In this document: positions 34,309 through 45,374 of the stretch, one piece after another
Position numbering within the stretch: position 1 is the stretch's first letter
Layout of the letters: each line of letters opens with the position of its first letter
Source: Closterium sp. Naga37s-1
Taxonomy: Eukaryota; Streptophyta; Zygnematophyceae; Desmidiales; Closteriaceae
DNA length: 64,000 nt
Assembly: GCA_947471745.1 (NCBI GenBank)
Contig: CANJKZ010000724.1
Span: 2,960,501-3,024,500, forward strand
Direction of reading: 5' to 3'
Made by a program: the position numbers and the translations under genes
Notes under the pieces: generated by a model
What the model was told of the DNA's origin: nothing
What the model saw: the letters and a program-made list of their open reading frames with translations, nothing else
The model's database searches: none

Positions 34309-35272
34309 TGTTAATAAGAATGAAGTGTTGGCCCCGCCCTCGCTTGGGCAACGTCGACGACTTGGTCGGATGTACGAGAGTAGCAGCCGACCGTTCATAG
34401 TGGGAGAGCTGCTCGACAGGCTTCGTCGAGCTGCAGGGGACCGCTGTGGTGTTGCTGTCGACCAGGGAGCTCGACAGCTGCAACTGACTGGTCTGGGCGA
34501 CGCATGAGCCGTCGACCAGGAGGGACAGTTCGACCGGGAGGTCGACGGAGAAGTTCGTCGACCAGCAGTTCGACCGGAAGCAGTCCGTCGACCTGCAGCT
34601 CGACCGGGAGCACTCCGTCGACCTGCAGCTCGACTGGGAGTAGTCTGTCGACCTGCGATTCGACTGGGAGGTCGACTGAGCAGTCCTAACAAGTGAGCAT
34701 CGTTCGACCCCTAACAAGTGAGCATCGGTCGACGAGGGGAGCTCGGCGACAACCGCTGATGGTTCTGGTCGATGGAAGGGGTCCGCCGACCAGGGGGTAG
34801 CTCGACGGGAGCTGTGGTCGACCAGAGGCACTTGGTGGTCGACCAGAGGGACCTGGTGGTCGACCGGAGGCACCTGGGGGTCGACCAGAGCGTCTGGGGG
34901 TCGACCGGGTAACCTGTTCGTCGAGTTCTGCAGAGGCACGTGAACGTCGTCGAGGTCGCGATGGCGAAGGCGACTGCGGGCTGGTATCCCAAAGTCGATG
35001 TGGCTCGTCAGGCGCAGACAACAGCCGACGGATGCCCAACGAGGCAAGTCGGGCCAATCGTCTGCGCGCACCTGCGAGCATGCGCACTGTTGTGCTCTAC
35101 GGGGCAACGCTGGACAGCCGCTCTGCTGCAGCGTTGGTACGCCGTCGACCTGCTCTGTTGGTAGGTCGCCCTTGTGCAGTGCTGGCGCGGCTCCTCTACG
35201 CAACGCTGGCAGGCGGTCGACCAAGCTGTGCTGGCGGTCGACCAGGCTAACTGCAGAGTTGCTAGGTGCCTG
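34309..35272 (+). repeat. H: 3' LTR, part left of J
   Basis: TGTTAATAAGAATGAAG follows the purine tract. It matches the G LTRs in the opposite orientation. It contains two GTCGAC-based minisatellites. The remainder lies at 42681 to about 42843 beyond J. Confidence 0.75.
34505..34900 (+). repeat. GTCGAC-based minisatellites in the H LTR
   Basis: First array (about 34540-34680): units of roughly 30 bp like GTCGACCTGCAGCTCGACCG followed by GGAGCACTCC. Second array (about 34810-34905): units of 21-24 bp like GTGGTCGACCAGAGGCACCT. The same arrays occur at 28110-28464. Confidence 0.75.
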
Positions 35273-35397
35273 TGTGAAATAACGAGGAATGAAATGACTA
35301 GGTGAAATGTGGGTACAAGTAGAAAACCTAGAAATGTTGTACCCTATAGTATCTACCCCACTACAGCCTAGATAGACCATAGCATATAAACTTGACA
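35273..35397 (-). repeat. J: 3' LTR, 125 bp
   Basis: Plus-strand TGTGAAATAACGAGG to TAAACTTGACA, followed by the complement of the purine tract (CACCCCCATAGG). Confidence 0.92.
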
Positions 35398-35594
35398 CAC
35401 CCCCATAGGCAAAGTGGGGGAGAACAAGAGGTCACAAGACTAGTCAAGCAAAGCACAGCAAGCTCAGGGTGGATCACAACGTCACCACACATTCCGAGCA
35501 CAAGTTCAAGGCCACAAGGCCAGTTCACATGCAAGATTATATATAAAGGTAAACAAGCAAGTGCAGGTATAGATAGATCAAAGTACAAGCAAGG

Positions 35595-38500
35595 TCAAGA
35601 AGTGAGCAAGTGAGGCCAAGTAGGCACAAGACCTAGCATCGTACAGCAGCGCTGATGATCACAAGGCGGAAGTGCCTTGGTAAAGATATCAGCAGTGTTG
35701 GCCTCAGAGGCCACGTAAGCAAGGCGCAGCTGACCACGCTGCTGCAGCTCACGAGCAAGGAAGTAACGAAGAGCAATATGCTTCGTTCTGTGCTCCCGAC
35801 ACAAGGCCAGCATGGCCATGTCGTCTACGTACAGAACTGGAGGAGAACGAGGCGGCTCTCCTAGGTCAGTCAGCAGGTAGGTGAGCCAACGTAGCTCCTG
35901 TGCAGCCATGGCCCCCGCGTAGATCTCAGCCTCACAGCTGGAGCCGAGAACAGAAGACGAGCGGGTGGACCGCCACGAAACAGAGCCGGAACCAAGGCTG
36001 AAGGTGTAACCCTGTGACGACCGCTGCGTATCCTGGTCGTCAGCCCAAGAAGCGTCTGCGTGACCGGTGAGGACCACTGAACGCCGCCCTCCAAGCACTA
36101 GCCCCATGCCTGACGTACTGCACAAGTAGCGCAACACCCTCTTCGCTGCAGCCATGTGCTCTGGTCGGTGTCTCCCAGGAGCAACATAGCGTGCCAAGAT
36201 GCTAAGAGGGTATGCAAGGTCAGGTCGAGTGCAGGTCATCAGGTACATGAGGCAGCCAACAAGCTCTGGGTACGGGCCACTCGGCTCTACGGACTCATCC
36301 GAAGGCAGAGCTGAGAGCGAGTGGCGAGTAGACAGAGGAGTGGCCTGAGGCGAGGAGTACGTGAAGTCGAAGCGCTGAAGGACCTGCTGCACCATGTGTG
36401 ACTGAGTCAGGGTAATGGTGCGCTGTGCTCTGTCCCGGGTGATCTGCAAGCCAAGGTAGCTGCACAGTTCACCCAGGTCTGTGCACGTGTGTCTCTTCTG
36501 CAGCTCGAACTTCACGTGGGCGAGTCCAGCAGTGTCAGCAGTGGCAAAGACCAAGTCGTCGACGTACACGAGGATGTAGAACGGCGGCAAAGAGGTGTCC
36601 GTGCGCAGAAACAGCGACGGGTCGGCAGTAGAAGGAGCAAACCCAAGAGCCGCAAGTGTAGTCCTCAGTGTGTCGTGCCACTCACGGGGTGCCTGGCGGA
36701 GACCGTAGACTGGCCGCCGGAGGCTCCACTGGGTACCAGGAGGAAACGACCCAGTGAAGCCAGGTGGGCGGCGCAGCCAGATCTCCTCGTGCAGGCTGCC
36801 CTGCAAGAAAGCTGTGCTGAAGTCAAGAGAGTGAAGCTCGTAGTCGCGCTGAGCGGCTATGTGCAGCAGCACCCGAAGAGTGGTCATCTTCGGGGTGGGA
36901 GAGAAGGTCTGAAAGTAGTCAACTCCCTGCCGCTGGCTGAAGCCTCGAGCCACGTAACGCGCCTTGAAGACAGGCGGAGAACCCGGCGGCCGCTTCACCC
37001 TGAAAATCCACATGCCACTGACGATGTTCGCCCCAGGTGGGGGAACCTCGTCGACGTAGGTGCCTGTGGACTTCCAGGAAGCCATCTCTGCGTCCATGGT
37101 TGACTGCCACTGTGAGGAGTAGGGACCCTCGATCGCCTCAGCGTACGATCGAGGAGTCGGGATGTCTAGTGCATCCGGGTCTCCCTCAGGGGCAATCAGC
37201 ATGGACACGAGATGAGGCAGAGCAGCAGCAAAACACTGGAACTCCTCCTGCCTGTCCTCAAGGACGTCCGTGCTAAGAGCACACTCACCCCCGACGGACG
37301 GAGGACAGACAGACTCAGACTCAGCAACGAGACTAGCGGCGTAGTCTAGACGACAGCGAGCAGCAAAGTCGACAAGCTCAGCAACTAAGGCAGACGCAGC
37401 AGTGGACTCAAAGGAAGGGTCAGTGACAACAATAGCCTGGAGACGCGTGACAGTAGGACTGGCAGCACGAAGAGAGTCAGACTCCGGGTCAGCAAGAGCA
37501 GGAAGAGAGGACTCTGGAGGAGACGGCAACGGGACACGCAGAGGAGCAGTGGAAGGACGCAGTGCCATCTGGTGTGTGCCTGGGACCGCAGGAGGACGCG
37601 GACGCGGAACACGACCACTAGTGCGAGCAGCACGAACAGGCGACGCAGGACGAGACGAAGGCTCACGACGCTCAGCAAGACCTCCAGTAGGACCAGTGTA
37701 GGGAGAAGGAGCAGGCAGGGGGGAGGCGGGCTGTAACTGTGACTGCGACCGGACAGGCTGTGGACACTCTAAGGGAGGAGCAGGACCAGTAGAGGGCGAG
37801 AGACCAAGAACCTGCTCAAGGAGCGGAACGAAGTACGGCCGCGGCCGCTCAGCGCCTGCTGAAACAGCAGGGACAGCACCAGTACCCCCAGCAGCAGCAC
37901 CAGCGCCAGCAGTACCTCTAGCTCCAGCAGCGCCAACTCCACCACCCTCAGAAGTACCAACGCCAGTAGCACCTCCAGCGCCAACACCCCGAGCAGCTCC
38001 AGTACCTCCAGCAGCACCCGCAGCACCTCCAGCAGGACCAACTCCAGTAGCCCTAGCAGCACCCCCAGTCCCAGCAGCTCCAGTACCGCCAGTACGAGCA
38101 CCTCCAGGACCAGTGTCTCCAGTACCTCCAGCGCCGACCCCAGGGTCAGCAGCAACAGTAGCACCTCCAGCTCCAGCAGCACGGCTCCAGCGCCGGGCAA
38201 ACCACTCGCGCAGCTCCTGTGGAGAGGGTAGCTCCCGCCGAGACGAAGCACCCGAAGGACCCCCAGACCCAGCACCGCCAGAGGGCACACGAGCAGACCC
38301 AGCACCCCCAGGCTCCGCACCCCCAGGCTCAGAACCCCCAGGCTCCGCACCCCCAGGCTCGGCACCCCCAGACTCAGCACCCCCAGGCTCAGCACCCCCA
38401 GACTCAGCACCCCCAGGCTCAGCACCCCTAGCAGCACCAGAGTTAACAGCCACCTCGACAGGCTCGACTGCGTCTACCTGGGACACACCTGACGGGGCAG

Positions 38501-41415
38501 GACCCTGAGGGGGGAGAGGGTCAACCGGGGGGGGATCTGGCGCAAGGAAGAGTGGCGGCGGGGGGAGGGGCGCAGTGCGGTAGGGGAAGAGACGGTAGTA
38601 AGGAACCGACTCGTCAAAGGTGACGTCCTGGGAGGACAGAACACGGCGCGAGGTGGGGTGGTAAAACTGCCAACCAGGCGCGTCAGGGGGGGAGCCAAGG
38701 AAGACGCAGGGAACAGCACGGGGGGACAGCTTGTCCGCAGACAAGTCGTGGACAAACGCCCGAGATCCCCAGACACGAAACGCAGACGCATCGCCAACCT
38801 TCCCCGTCCACCGCAAGGTGGGGGAGGTCTCCGGCAAGGAGACCCGGGGCTGAAGGTTGATCTGATGCGCTGCGTACCGAACCGCAAACGGCCACAGAAA
38901 ATGGGGAGCAGCCGCATGGATCATGGACGTACGAGCGACGTCCATGACCATGCCAATGCGGCGCTCAGCAATCCCATTTTGCTGTGGAGAGGCCGGAAGC
39001 GTGAACGTCTGGCGGATGCCCTGTGCACGACAGAAGGCTCCCAGAAGGGCAGAGGAAAACTACCCGCCTCTGTCAGAGTGCAGACGCAGAGCAGGAAAGT
39101 CCGAGCCGAAACTCTCTCTGAGCTGGAGACGAGCTGCGCGGATCCAGTCGATCAACACCTCAGTGACGTCACCCTTGCTGCGCAAGGGGAACACCGTGGT
39201 GTAACACGAGTAGTCGTCAACCACCAACAGGAAGTAACGCTCGTGACCCTGGCCATGGACGCGGGTGGGGCCCCACACGTCCATGTGAAGAGTCTGCAGC
39301 GGAGCCTCTGTCGGAGGAAACTCGGAGGAGTGAGGGGCGGCGCGCTGCCGCCCCTCGACGCAGGGGACGCAGGTAGGGGCAAGCCCCGGAGGGAGGGGAG
39401 GGAGGGACCGGGGGAGACCAGAGACAAGGACACGGGAGGCCATGCCTCGGAGACGAGGCAGGGAAGGGTGACCAAGGCGGTGGTGCCAGAGGAGAGTCCG
39501 GTGGGACAGGAGACGACACGAGCAGGGAGCAGACTCAGGACCAGACCTGGACGCCGCAGCAAACACCTGACCCGACGCAGCTACCTGACCAGACTCAGCA
39601 ACCAGAGGAGACTCAGTAGTCAGTGTGTACAGGCTCGACCCCGGCTGACGGGTAAACGTGGCCAAGTGTCGGCCCGTCCGAGCACACGTGCAGTGGGTCA
39701 CCCGCTGACTCGCAGGAGTGAACTGGTCAACCCCCCCATCCTGTAGATCAGCACCACTCACCAAGTTCGTAGAGAACGAGGGGAGGTAGAGACCGGACAG
39801 GGTGCCAGAGGGGGCCGCCAGGGAGACCGCAACTGGCCGACTAAGCGGCGTAAGCGTGGTGCGGTCTCGAAAGAAGGAGCGGGAAGCACCCGAGTCAAGG
39901 GTGAAGGTGTGTAAGGCCTGAGCCGACGTGGTACCTGAGAGAGCAGACTCACCAGTACCTGGGGCAGCAGACGCATTAGCACCTAGAGCAGCAGCCTCAC
40001 CAGCACCTAGAGCAGCAGCCTCAATGCCCAGGTCAGGCGGAACAGACAGGTAACAGTCACCCTCATCACTAGTAGACACAACATACATGGCAGCAAGAAT
40101 GGCATCATAATCCAGATCAAAGATAGCAACCCCCGACCTAAGCAGCTCGCCCCAGCGGGGGATCTCAGTGGCGTCAGGGAACTGGAGACGCCAAGCGTCC
40201 GTCAGGCGGCCAAAGCAGCGCTGGGTGGTGTGCGGGCCACCGCACTGCTCACCAGTGCGGTCGCCGGTACGCAGGACGTAGGCACAAGGACCAGCACCCC
40301 CACCCCGCTGACGCGCAGCGTACCACTCACGAAGCTGCTGGGGGGGCGGGGTCTCACGAGTGCGCTGCTACTGCTGGCGCTGACCACCACCGAAGCCGCT
40401 CCGCTGCGCAGAGCCACCCCGACCAGCTCCACCTCCGCCGCCGCCACCTCCGCCATCGCCGCCACCGCCTCCTCCTCCGCTCCCACCGCCACCGCCGCCG
40501 CCGCCTCCGCCTCCACCGCCGCCTCTGAAGCTCCCACCCCCACCACCACTCCCACCGCCACCCCCACTCCCTCCGCCGCCTCCACCGCCACCTCCACCGC
40601 CCGCACTAGCCCCTCCAGCTCCCTTGCCCCCCTTGCCCTTGCCGGTGCGGCGTCTCTCGCTAGGGGCAGACGCAGCGCCGACCGACTCGGTGCCAACGAA
40701 GTCGACGGCAGCAGCAGAGGCAACAGAGGGCAAAAGGGGGGAGGGGGAGCACCCCTCAAAGAAGGGGGCACGAGGGTCACCACGAGAGGCTCCTACAGCG
40801 ACTATACTCTTCTCAGCTGCCAGGAGGCGCTCCTCGAGGAGGTCAACGGTGAGTGTGGTGGGGCATACAGAGAGAAAGTGGTCCCTGACCGAGCGAAGGG
40901 AGTCAGGGAGCCGGGTGACTATGTATTAGAGGGTGATGTACATGGGGGGGGGGGTTCTTGGCGCAGAACTCAGCAGGAAGCGCAGCGCGGTAGCGGGTGT
41001 CACTAGTGCGAAGGTGCGTAATGAGGTCAGCGACTGTGGGAAAGGCGGCGAGGTCAGGGAACAGGTACGGCAGCATGAGGCGGCTAAGGGCAGCAGTGGC
41101 AGGGGAAGAGTAGCGTGCAACTACAGCGTCGTACAAGGTTTTAGCACTCTTGTACTGACTAAAGTGCGCGCGCTCAGTGGACGGCAAGTGACTACGCACA
41201 GCAAGACGGTCAGCAGCATCGCGTGTGGCCCACTGTGAGCGAACAGTGCTGTCAGCATCGGCAGCAGGTGCAGCAGAGGCGCCAGACGTGAGATCGAACA
41301 GTGAGAGACCGTCTTTCCTATCGCACTGGAGGAAAAGCTGTAGATCATCGACCCAGACCTCAAAGTCAACAGCCCGACCCTCAGCATCAAAGACGAGCAC
41401 GCTAGGGGCAGCCAT
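35595..41415 (-). pseudogene. J: gag-pol remnant
   Basis: Minus strand: gag start MAAPSVLVFDAEG (41415) with the conserved gag domain, a Gly-rich tract (about 40430-40610), the knuckle-like region (about 40220-40290), protease FTLDSGASRSFF (about 39880), integrase (HHRLGHPSL, about 39475; QQNGIAERR, about 38970), linker with PGGAE repeats (about 38270-38440), LREWFARRW, reverse transcriptase with YVDDLVFAT (about 36560) and RNase H to 35595. Same protein plan as N. It is broken by a handful of breaks. Confidence 0.87.
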
Positions 41416-41429
41416 GACAGCAGTGGCAG

Positions 41430-42541
41430 CAGGCTAGGGGCAGCAGCAGCAGTAGCAACAGTAGGGGCGCGGCTCGGCGGTGCTCTTACCAGGGCAGGTG
41501 GGTAGAGGTCCGCAATTGGTGGGGCAGGGCCGAGGCGCGCCGGCAGGGACGGGGCCGCTACAGGGCGGCAGAGGACTACCGCGCCTCTCTGGAGGGCAGG
41601 GCCGGGACGGCGGCGGCGGCCCCTGCTGTGGCGGCGGTGGCGGCTGCAGTCGGCGGCTACGGCGGCTGCGGCCCCGGCAGTGGCGACGGCGGCTGCTGCT
41701 GTCGGCGGCTGCAGCGGCTGCGGCCCTGGTAGTGGCGGCGGCGGCTGCTGCTGTCGGCGGCTGCAGCGGCTGCGGCCCCGGCTGTGGTGGCGGTGGCTGC
41801 TGCTGTCGGCGGCTGCGGCGGCTGCGGCCCCGGCAGTGGCGGCGGAGGCTGCTGCGGTCGGCGGCTGCTGCGGTCGGCGGCACCGGCGATGGCGGCTCCT
41901 GCTGCAGGGGCGGTGACGGCTGCTGCAACAGGGGCGGCAGGTCCGTGAGGGAGCCGAGAAGGGGCCGCGGAGGAGCCAAGAAGGGGCCGCGAAGGGGCCG
42001 TGAGGGGCCGCGAAGGGTGGCGACGGGGCCGAGAAGGGGCCGTGAGGGGCCGCGAAGGGCGGTGACGGGGCCGAGACGGGGCCGTGAGGGGCCGCGAAGG
42101 GCGGCGACGGGGCCGTGAGGGGCCGCGAAGGGGCCGCGAAGGGCGGCGACGGGGCCTTGAGGGGCCGCGAGGGGGCCGCGAAGGGAGGCAACGGGGCCGT
42201 GAAGGGCGGCGACACGGCCGCGAAGGGCGGCGACGAGGCCGTGAGGGGGGCCGCGAGGGGCCGCGAAGGGGCCGCGAGGGGCGGTAAGGGGCCGCAAAGG
42301 GCCGTAAGAGGGGCCGCGAAGGGCGGCGGAGGGGCCGCGAGGGATTTCGCGAAGGGGCCGCGAAGGGCCGTGAGAGGGGCCGTGAGGGGCCTTAAGAGGG
42401 GCGCGACGGGCCGCTAAGGGCAGGGGACGCGACGGGAGGGCAGGCACACGGGGCGCGACTCGGGCAGGGGCTAAGCGCGCTCCGGGCAGGAAAAAAAAAA
42501 TCGATTTTCGGTGGGCCCTAGGAAACGTTCCCACTAGGGAA
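41430..42541 (-). repeat. GC-rich repetitive leader of J
   Basis: Two blocks: GGCGGCGGCTGCTGCTGTCGG-like units (about 41610-41900) and GGGGCCGCGAAGGGCGGCGA-like units (about 41950-42420). No recognised gene; the proline-rich open frames here are likely by-products of the repeat. Confidence 0.75.
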
Positions 42542-42555
42542 CCTGCTCTATACCA

Positions 42556-42680
42556 TGTGAAATAACGAGGAATGAAATGACTAGGTGAAATGTGGGTACA
42601 AGTAGAAAACCTAGAAATGTTGTACCCTATAGTATCTACCCCACTACAGCCTAGATAGACCATAGCATATAAACTTGACA
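42556..42680 (-). repeat. J: 5' LTR, 125 bp
   Basis: Identical by eye to 35273-35397 and followed by the target duplication GCCTG and the rest of the H LTR. Confidence 0.92.
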
Positions 42681-42843
42681 GCCTGATGTAGTCATTGTTG
42701 TCATTGCTTGTTCGACCTTTTTTCTGTAATTTCAACTTTGCTAGTGGAAACTCTTGCTGATTTCTCCCGTGAATGCGCAAGCACTAAGGAACTAAGCAAA
42801 GCTAGAATCACTCCTAGTAGTTCGTGCCAACCCCCGTAGTCGA
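42681..42843 (+). repeat. H: 3' LTR, part right of J
   Basis: GCCTGATGTAGTCATTG continues the H LTR and matches the corresponding end of the G LTRs (GCACTAAGGAACTAAGCAAAG, TTCGTGCCAACC). The match fades at about 42843 in a C-rich stretch. Confidence 0.65.
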
Positions 42844-42891
42844 GCCCCCCCTTCCCCTAACCCCCCTACCCCGTAACCCGGGATTCCCGAT

Positions 42892-43138
42892 TGCCAACTG
42901 TCGAAACTGTAAATTTGTTATTATGTGCTATGTTAATGACAATTTCAGCAGGGTTCGAGAACATTGTACACTGATGCCTCTGGGTTGAATATTCAAACTA
43001 AGCAGAAACCCTGATGAATCAGTTTTCCCACAAGGGGTCACACTGATAATCAGGGTTTCAAACATGTGCAACACTGATCGTAAGGGTTGGCAAAAACAAA
43101 AAATTAGCCCTGGAGCCAACACTCCATTCCCGTTAACA
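42892..43138 (-). repeat. possible solo LTR related to family 3
   Basis: On the minus strand it would run from TGTTAACGGGAATGGAGTGT to CAGTTGGCA. The first 24 bases closely match the start of the G LTR (TGTTAACGAGAATGGAGTGT). The rest does not match, and no target duplication is seen (CCGAT against GTTAG). It contains an inverted repeat at 43005-43059 (GAAACCCTGAT / ATCAGGGTTTC). Confidence 0.35.
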
Positions 43139-44010
43139 GTTAGGACCTTTCGTATTCTACTGTATTCCTGTATAAACCCCTTCCGCTACCACACTACGTG
43201 CAATCAACCTGATGCAATCCTATAAAACTCACCGTATTCCCCTGGATAGAAGACCACCCAAAAATATAACACCCCCGAGTACCTAATACCGGGGGGGGGG
43301 GAGGTACTTTATTAAACTTTTCGTTATACCCCCCCTTTTCCTCTATAGGGGGGTTTGCCATGTACTTTTCATTTGTTTCGTTTGAACCTGAAACATTCTA
43401 TAGTGGAATTTGGCTGTCGCATGTGTCAGGGGGTTGGTTTGCTGCGTCAGGGGGTGAGTTTGCCGCATCAACGGTCGAATTTGTTGCGTCTGGTGGCGAA
43501 ATTGCTGTGTCAGGGGGCGAAATTGTTGCGTTAGAGGGGCGAATTTTACTATGACAGGCGACCTTGTTGTGATTGGTCAAGCGACCAACTTTCGCTGGCT
43601 TGGTGCTCACCAAAAGCACGCACACAACTTCAGTGTCAACTGTAGTGTAGAAAACACTACAAAACAAAATATGTCGTATGAAAAGACCCGGGTACTAGAA
43701 ATTTTTTTCCTTTGTTAAGACCCCCCCCCCCCCCCCCCCCCCCCCCATTTTTTCTAGGAATTTAGCATAAGACCCTAGGGTCTTATATCCGGGGGTATAC
43801 GGCATTTCAAATTGTATCAGAATGCATTGCTACAGTAACCGCGACCATCGCGCTTTGTGAGCTACTACCATAGGTTGCTGTATGTAAATAAAATACAGTT
43901 ACTCCTGTTGCCATTTTTCGCAGGTAGTCGTTTGTCCAAGTTAGTCAACAGCCGCAGCAGTTGACTTGCGACTGTTGATTTTCGTGCCCTATATGGACTG
44001 ACGCGCCAAT
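43139..44010. other. low-copy DNA with no recognised gene
   Basis: This is the left flank of L's insertion site. It is AT-richer than the retroelements, holds a 21-bp minisatellite, a 26-base C run (43721-43746) and homopolymer patches, and has no match elsewhere in the window. No convincing exon, promoter or RNA gene is visible. It is the best candidate for original host DNA. Confidence 0.5.
43425..43550 (+). repeat. 21-bp minisatellite, about six units
   Basis: Variants of TGCGTCAGGGGGCGAAATTGT. In one frame it reads as seven-residue repeats (SGGEFAA, SGGEIAV, SGGEIVA) within a 64-codon open frame that starts at 43360. Whether it is translated is unknown. Confidence 0.7.
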
Positions 44011-44140
44011 TGTTGGAAACAATCGGTCCTAAGCGCCTCTGTCGTGTCGAAACACTAAGACACAAAAGAAACGAAGTATAACGAATCACCGGCGAGTCAA
44101 CCCTCGGAGGTTGAAAGTAACTGTTGGAGGTTACGCGAAA

Positions 44141-44163
44141 GTCAAAGGTCAGCGACCTTTGAC
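44141..44163. promoter_or_regulatory. 10-bp perfect inverted repeat in the L LTR
   Basis: GTCAAAGGTC, spacer AGC, GACCTTTGAC. It lies about 140 bp upstream of the TATA box and is preserved in the 3' LTR (63337-63359). It could be a binding site for a dimeric activator (inference). Confidence 0.6.
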
Positions 44164-44300
44164 CTGACAAAGTACAGCGCGACAGCAAGGACAAACAACT
44201 GACTCGGTATTGAGCAGTTGCCCGAGTCGTCACTGTATCGAACCGCAACAGCAATAGTAAAACGGTTATTAACTGTATCTCTTCGTATTCCTTGTACTCT

Positions 44301-44309
44301 TATAAAAGC
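44301..44309 (+). promoter_or_regulatory. L: LTR TATA box
   Basis: TATAAAAGC in the LTR with more than 140 bp downstream before the primer site, as expected for an LTR promoter. The second copy is at 63497-63505. Confidence 0.7.
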
Positions 44310-44456
44310 TTGTATCTCTTTGTTTTAATTAACTTACTTTGCCCTCACATACTAGCGCAAGGTGGTTCACAACTCTTTAATTAACGCTTCCGCTACTACA
44401 CCAACTCTACCCAGAGTTCACCCCTGCAAAGATCCTAAGGGTTTTTCAGCCCAACA

Positions 44457-44468
44457 TGGTATGAGAGC
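44457..44468 (+). other. L: primer binding site
   Basis: TGGTATGAGAGC immediately follows the 5' LTR; one mismatch to the initiator tRNA-Met site. Confidence 0.88.
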
Positions 44469-44511
44469 TATCAGGGGGAATTCAACTTCTATACCGACAA
44501 CATCAACAAGC

Positions 44512-45245
44512 ATGGCTACACAAAAGGAAAGGAGCAACTCCAACGGCTCCCAGGGCACTACTCCTACTCCACCTCCTGCCTCTGGCCTACAGACAGAGGA
44601 GGGCACAGCAACAAGACCCAGAGCAACATCTACCGAGACTCCCGCGAATCAACCTGCAGACTTCGACCAGAGCATGATGGAGAAGTTTTTCTCCTTCATG
44701 TCCTTCTACGAGCAACACCAGCAATCGGCACCTGCGCAGTCACACAACAGCAACAACAACGGAGCAACACCCATGAGTCTCGACAGCTCATCATATGCAC
44801 GAGGAAATCAACAACAGCAGCCTACCTTTGCTCCGTACGAGCGCGGGTCCATCAGCTTTATGCCACACCCACAGCCTTCACCTGGACAAGAAAAATCACT
44901 GGACGCATTACAAGTTCAGTCACAGTTCGCACACGTTCTGAAGATGCAGACGTCAAGACCCTTCGATGGAAAGGACTTCTTCACCTGGTCGTTCGAGTTC
45001 GAGCTGATGATGGAAGGCGCGCAGATACTCGGGTTCTTCGACGGGTCTCTGCCATACCCAACAAACGGCACACAGTACGAGAAGCAGCAGTACACCTATC
45101 AGTCAATGATGGCGTACACGATCCTACTGAGGAATATCACCCCGACTCAACAGCAGAACATAAGGTCTTACCGAGGTTACGGCAACTCCGCGGAGCTCGC
45201 GTACAACCACATGAAGAGCCTGTATCAAGCAACAGACAGCGTAAG
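44512..45245 (+). pseudogene. L: first coding piece (gag, left of M)
   Basis: The frame starts MATQKERSNSNGS 44 bases after the primer site. A Ser/Thr/Gln-rich N-terminal third is followed by a gag-like domain (FSFMSFYEQHQQ, LKMQTSRPFDGKDFFTWSFE, YRGYGNSAELAYNHMKSLYQ) that resembles copia gag (UBN2-type fold by family analogy). It is interrupted here by M. Gag would form the virus-like particle. Confidence 0.75.
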
Positions 45246-45250
45246 CCAAA

Positions 45251-45374
45251 TGTCAAACTCATACACTATAGTCTGTGTAGGCTGTAGTGGGGTAGCTTAT
45301 ATGGGGTACAACACTTTAGGGTTTGGTACTTGTACTTCTCATGCTGCTCAGTTCAATCATTCCTCGTTTCATTT
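45251..45374 (+). repeat. M: 5' LTR
   Basis: TGTCAAACTCATACAC to CTCGTTTCATTT, identical to the matching part of 51131-51259. Confidence 0.88.

Larger units (their letters stand above)
35273..42680 (-). mobile_element. element J: nearly full-length family 1 Ty1/copia retrotransposon
   Basis: A 7408-bp minus-strand element inside the 3' LTR of H. LTRs 35273-35397 and 42556-42680 are identical over 125 bp by eye. The perfect target duplication GCCTG is at 35268-35272 and 42681-42685. Primer site CCTGCTCTATACCA (42542-42555; minus TGGTATAGAGCAGG). A GC-rich leader with tandem repeats, gag, protease, integrase, linker, reverse transcriptase, RNase H and purine tract are all present. It is a young insertion but broken, with a handful of breaks in the coding part. 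Confidence 0.9.
30629..42843 (+). mobile_element. element H: family 3 Ty1/copia element, 5' part absent, interrupted by J
   Basis: It begins within the region just before integrase (VKHVRRFNGALQP), runs through integrase, reverse transcriptase and RNase H to a purine tract AGGGGAG (34302-34308), and ends with a 3' LTR (34309-35272 and 42681 to about 42843) into which J is inserted. Protein and LTR are close to G, with GTCGAC-rich repeats. It is broken, with many breaks. The left neighbour K lies in the opposite orientation, so the junction is a rearrangement rather than a clean insertion. Confidence 0.75.
44011..44456 (+). repeat. L: 5' LTR, 446 bp
   Basis: From TGTTGGAAACAATCGG to CAGCCCAACA. 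It contains a TATA box and a 10-bp perfect palindromic arm pair. Confidence 0.93.

Noticed and set aside
43360-43554. A confident host gene with heptad repeats
   Set aside because: Only a short open frame over a minisatellite, with no splice, promoter or homology evidence visible.
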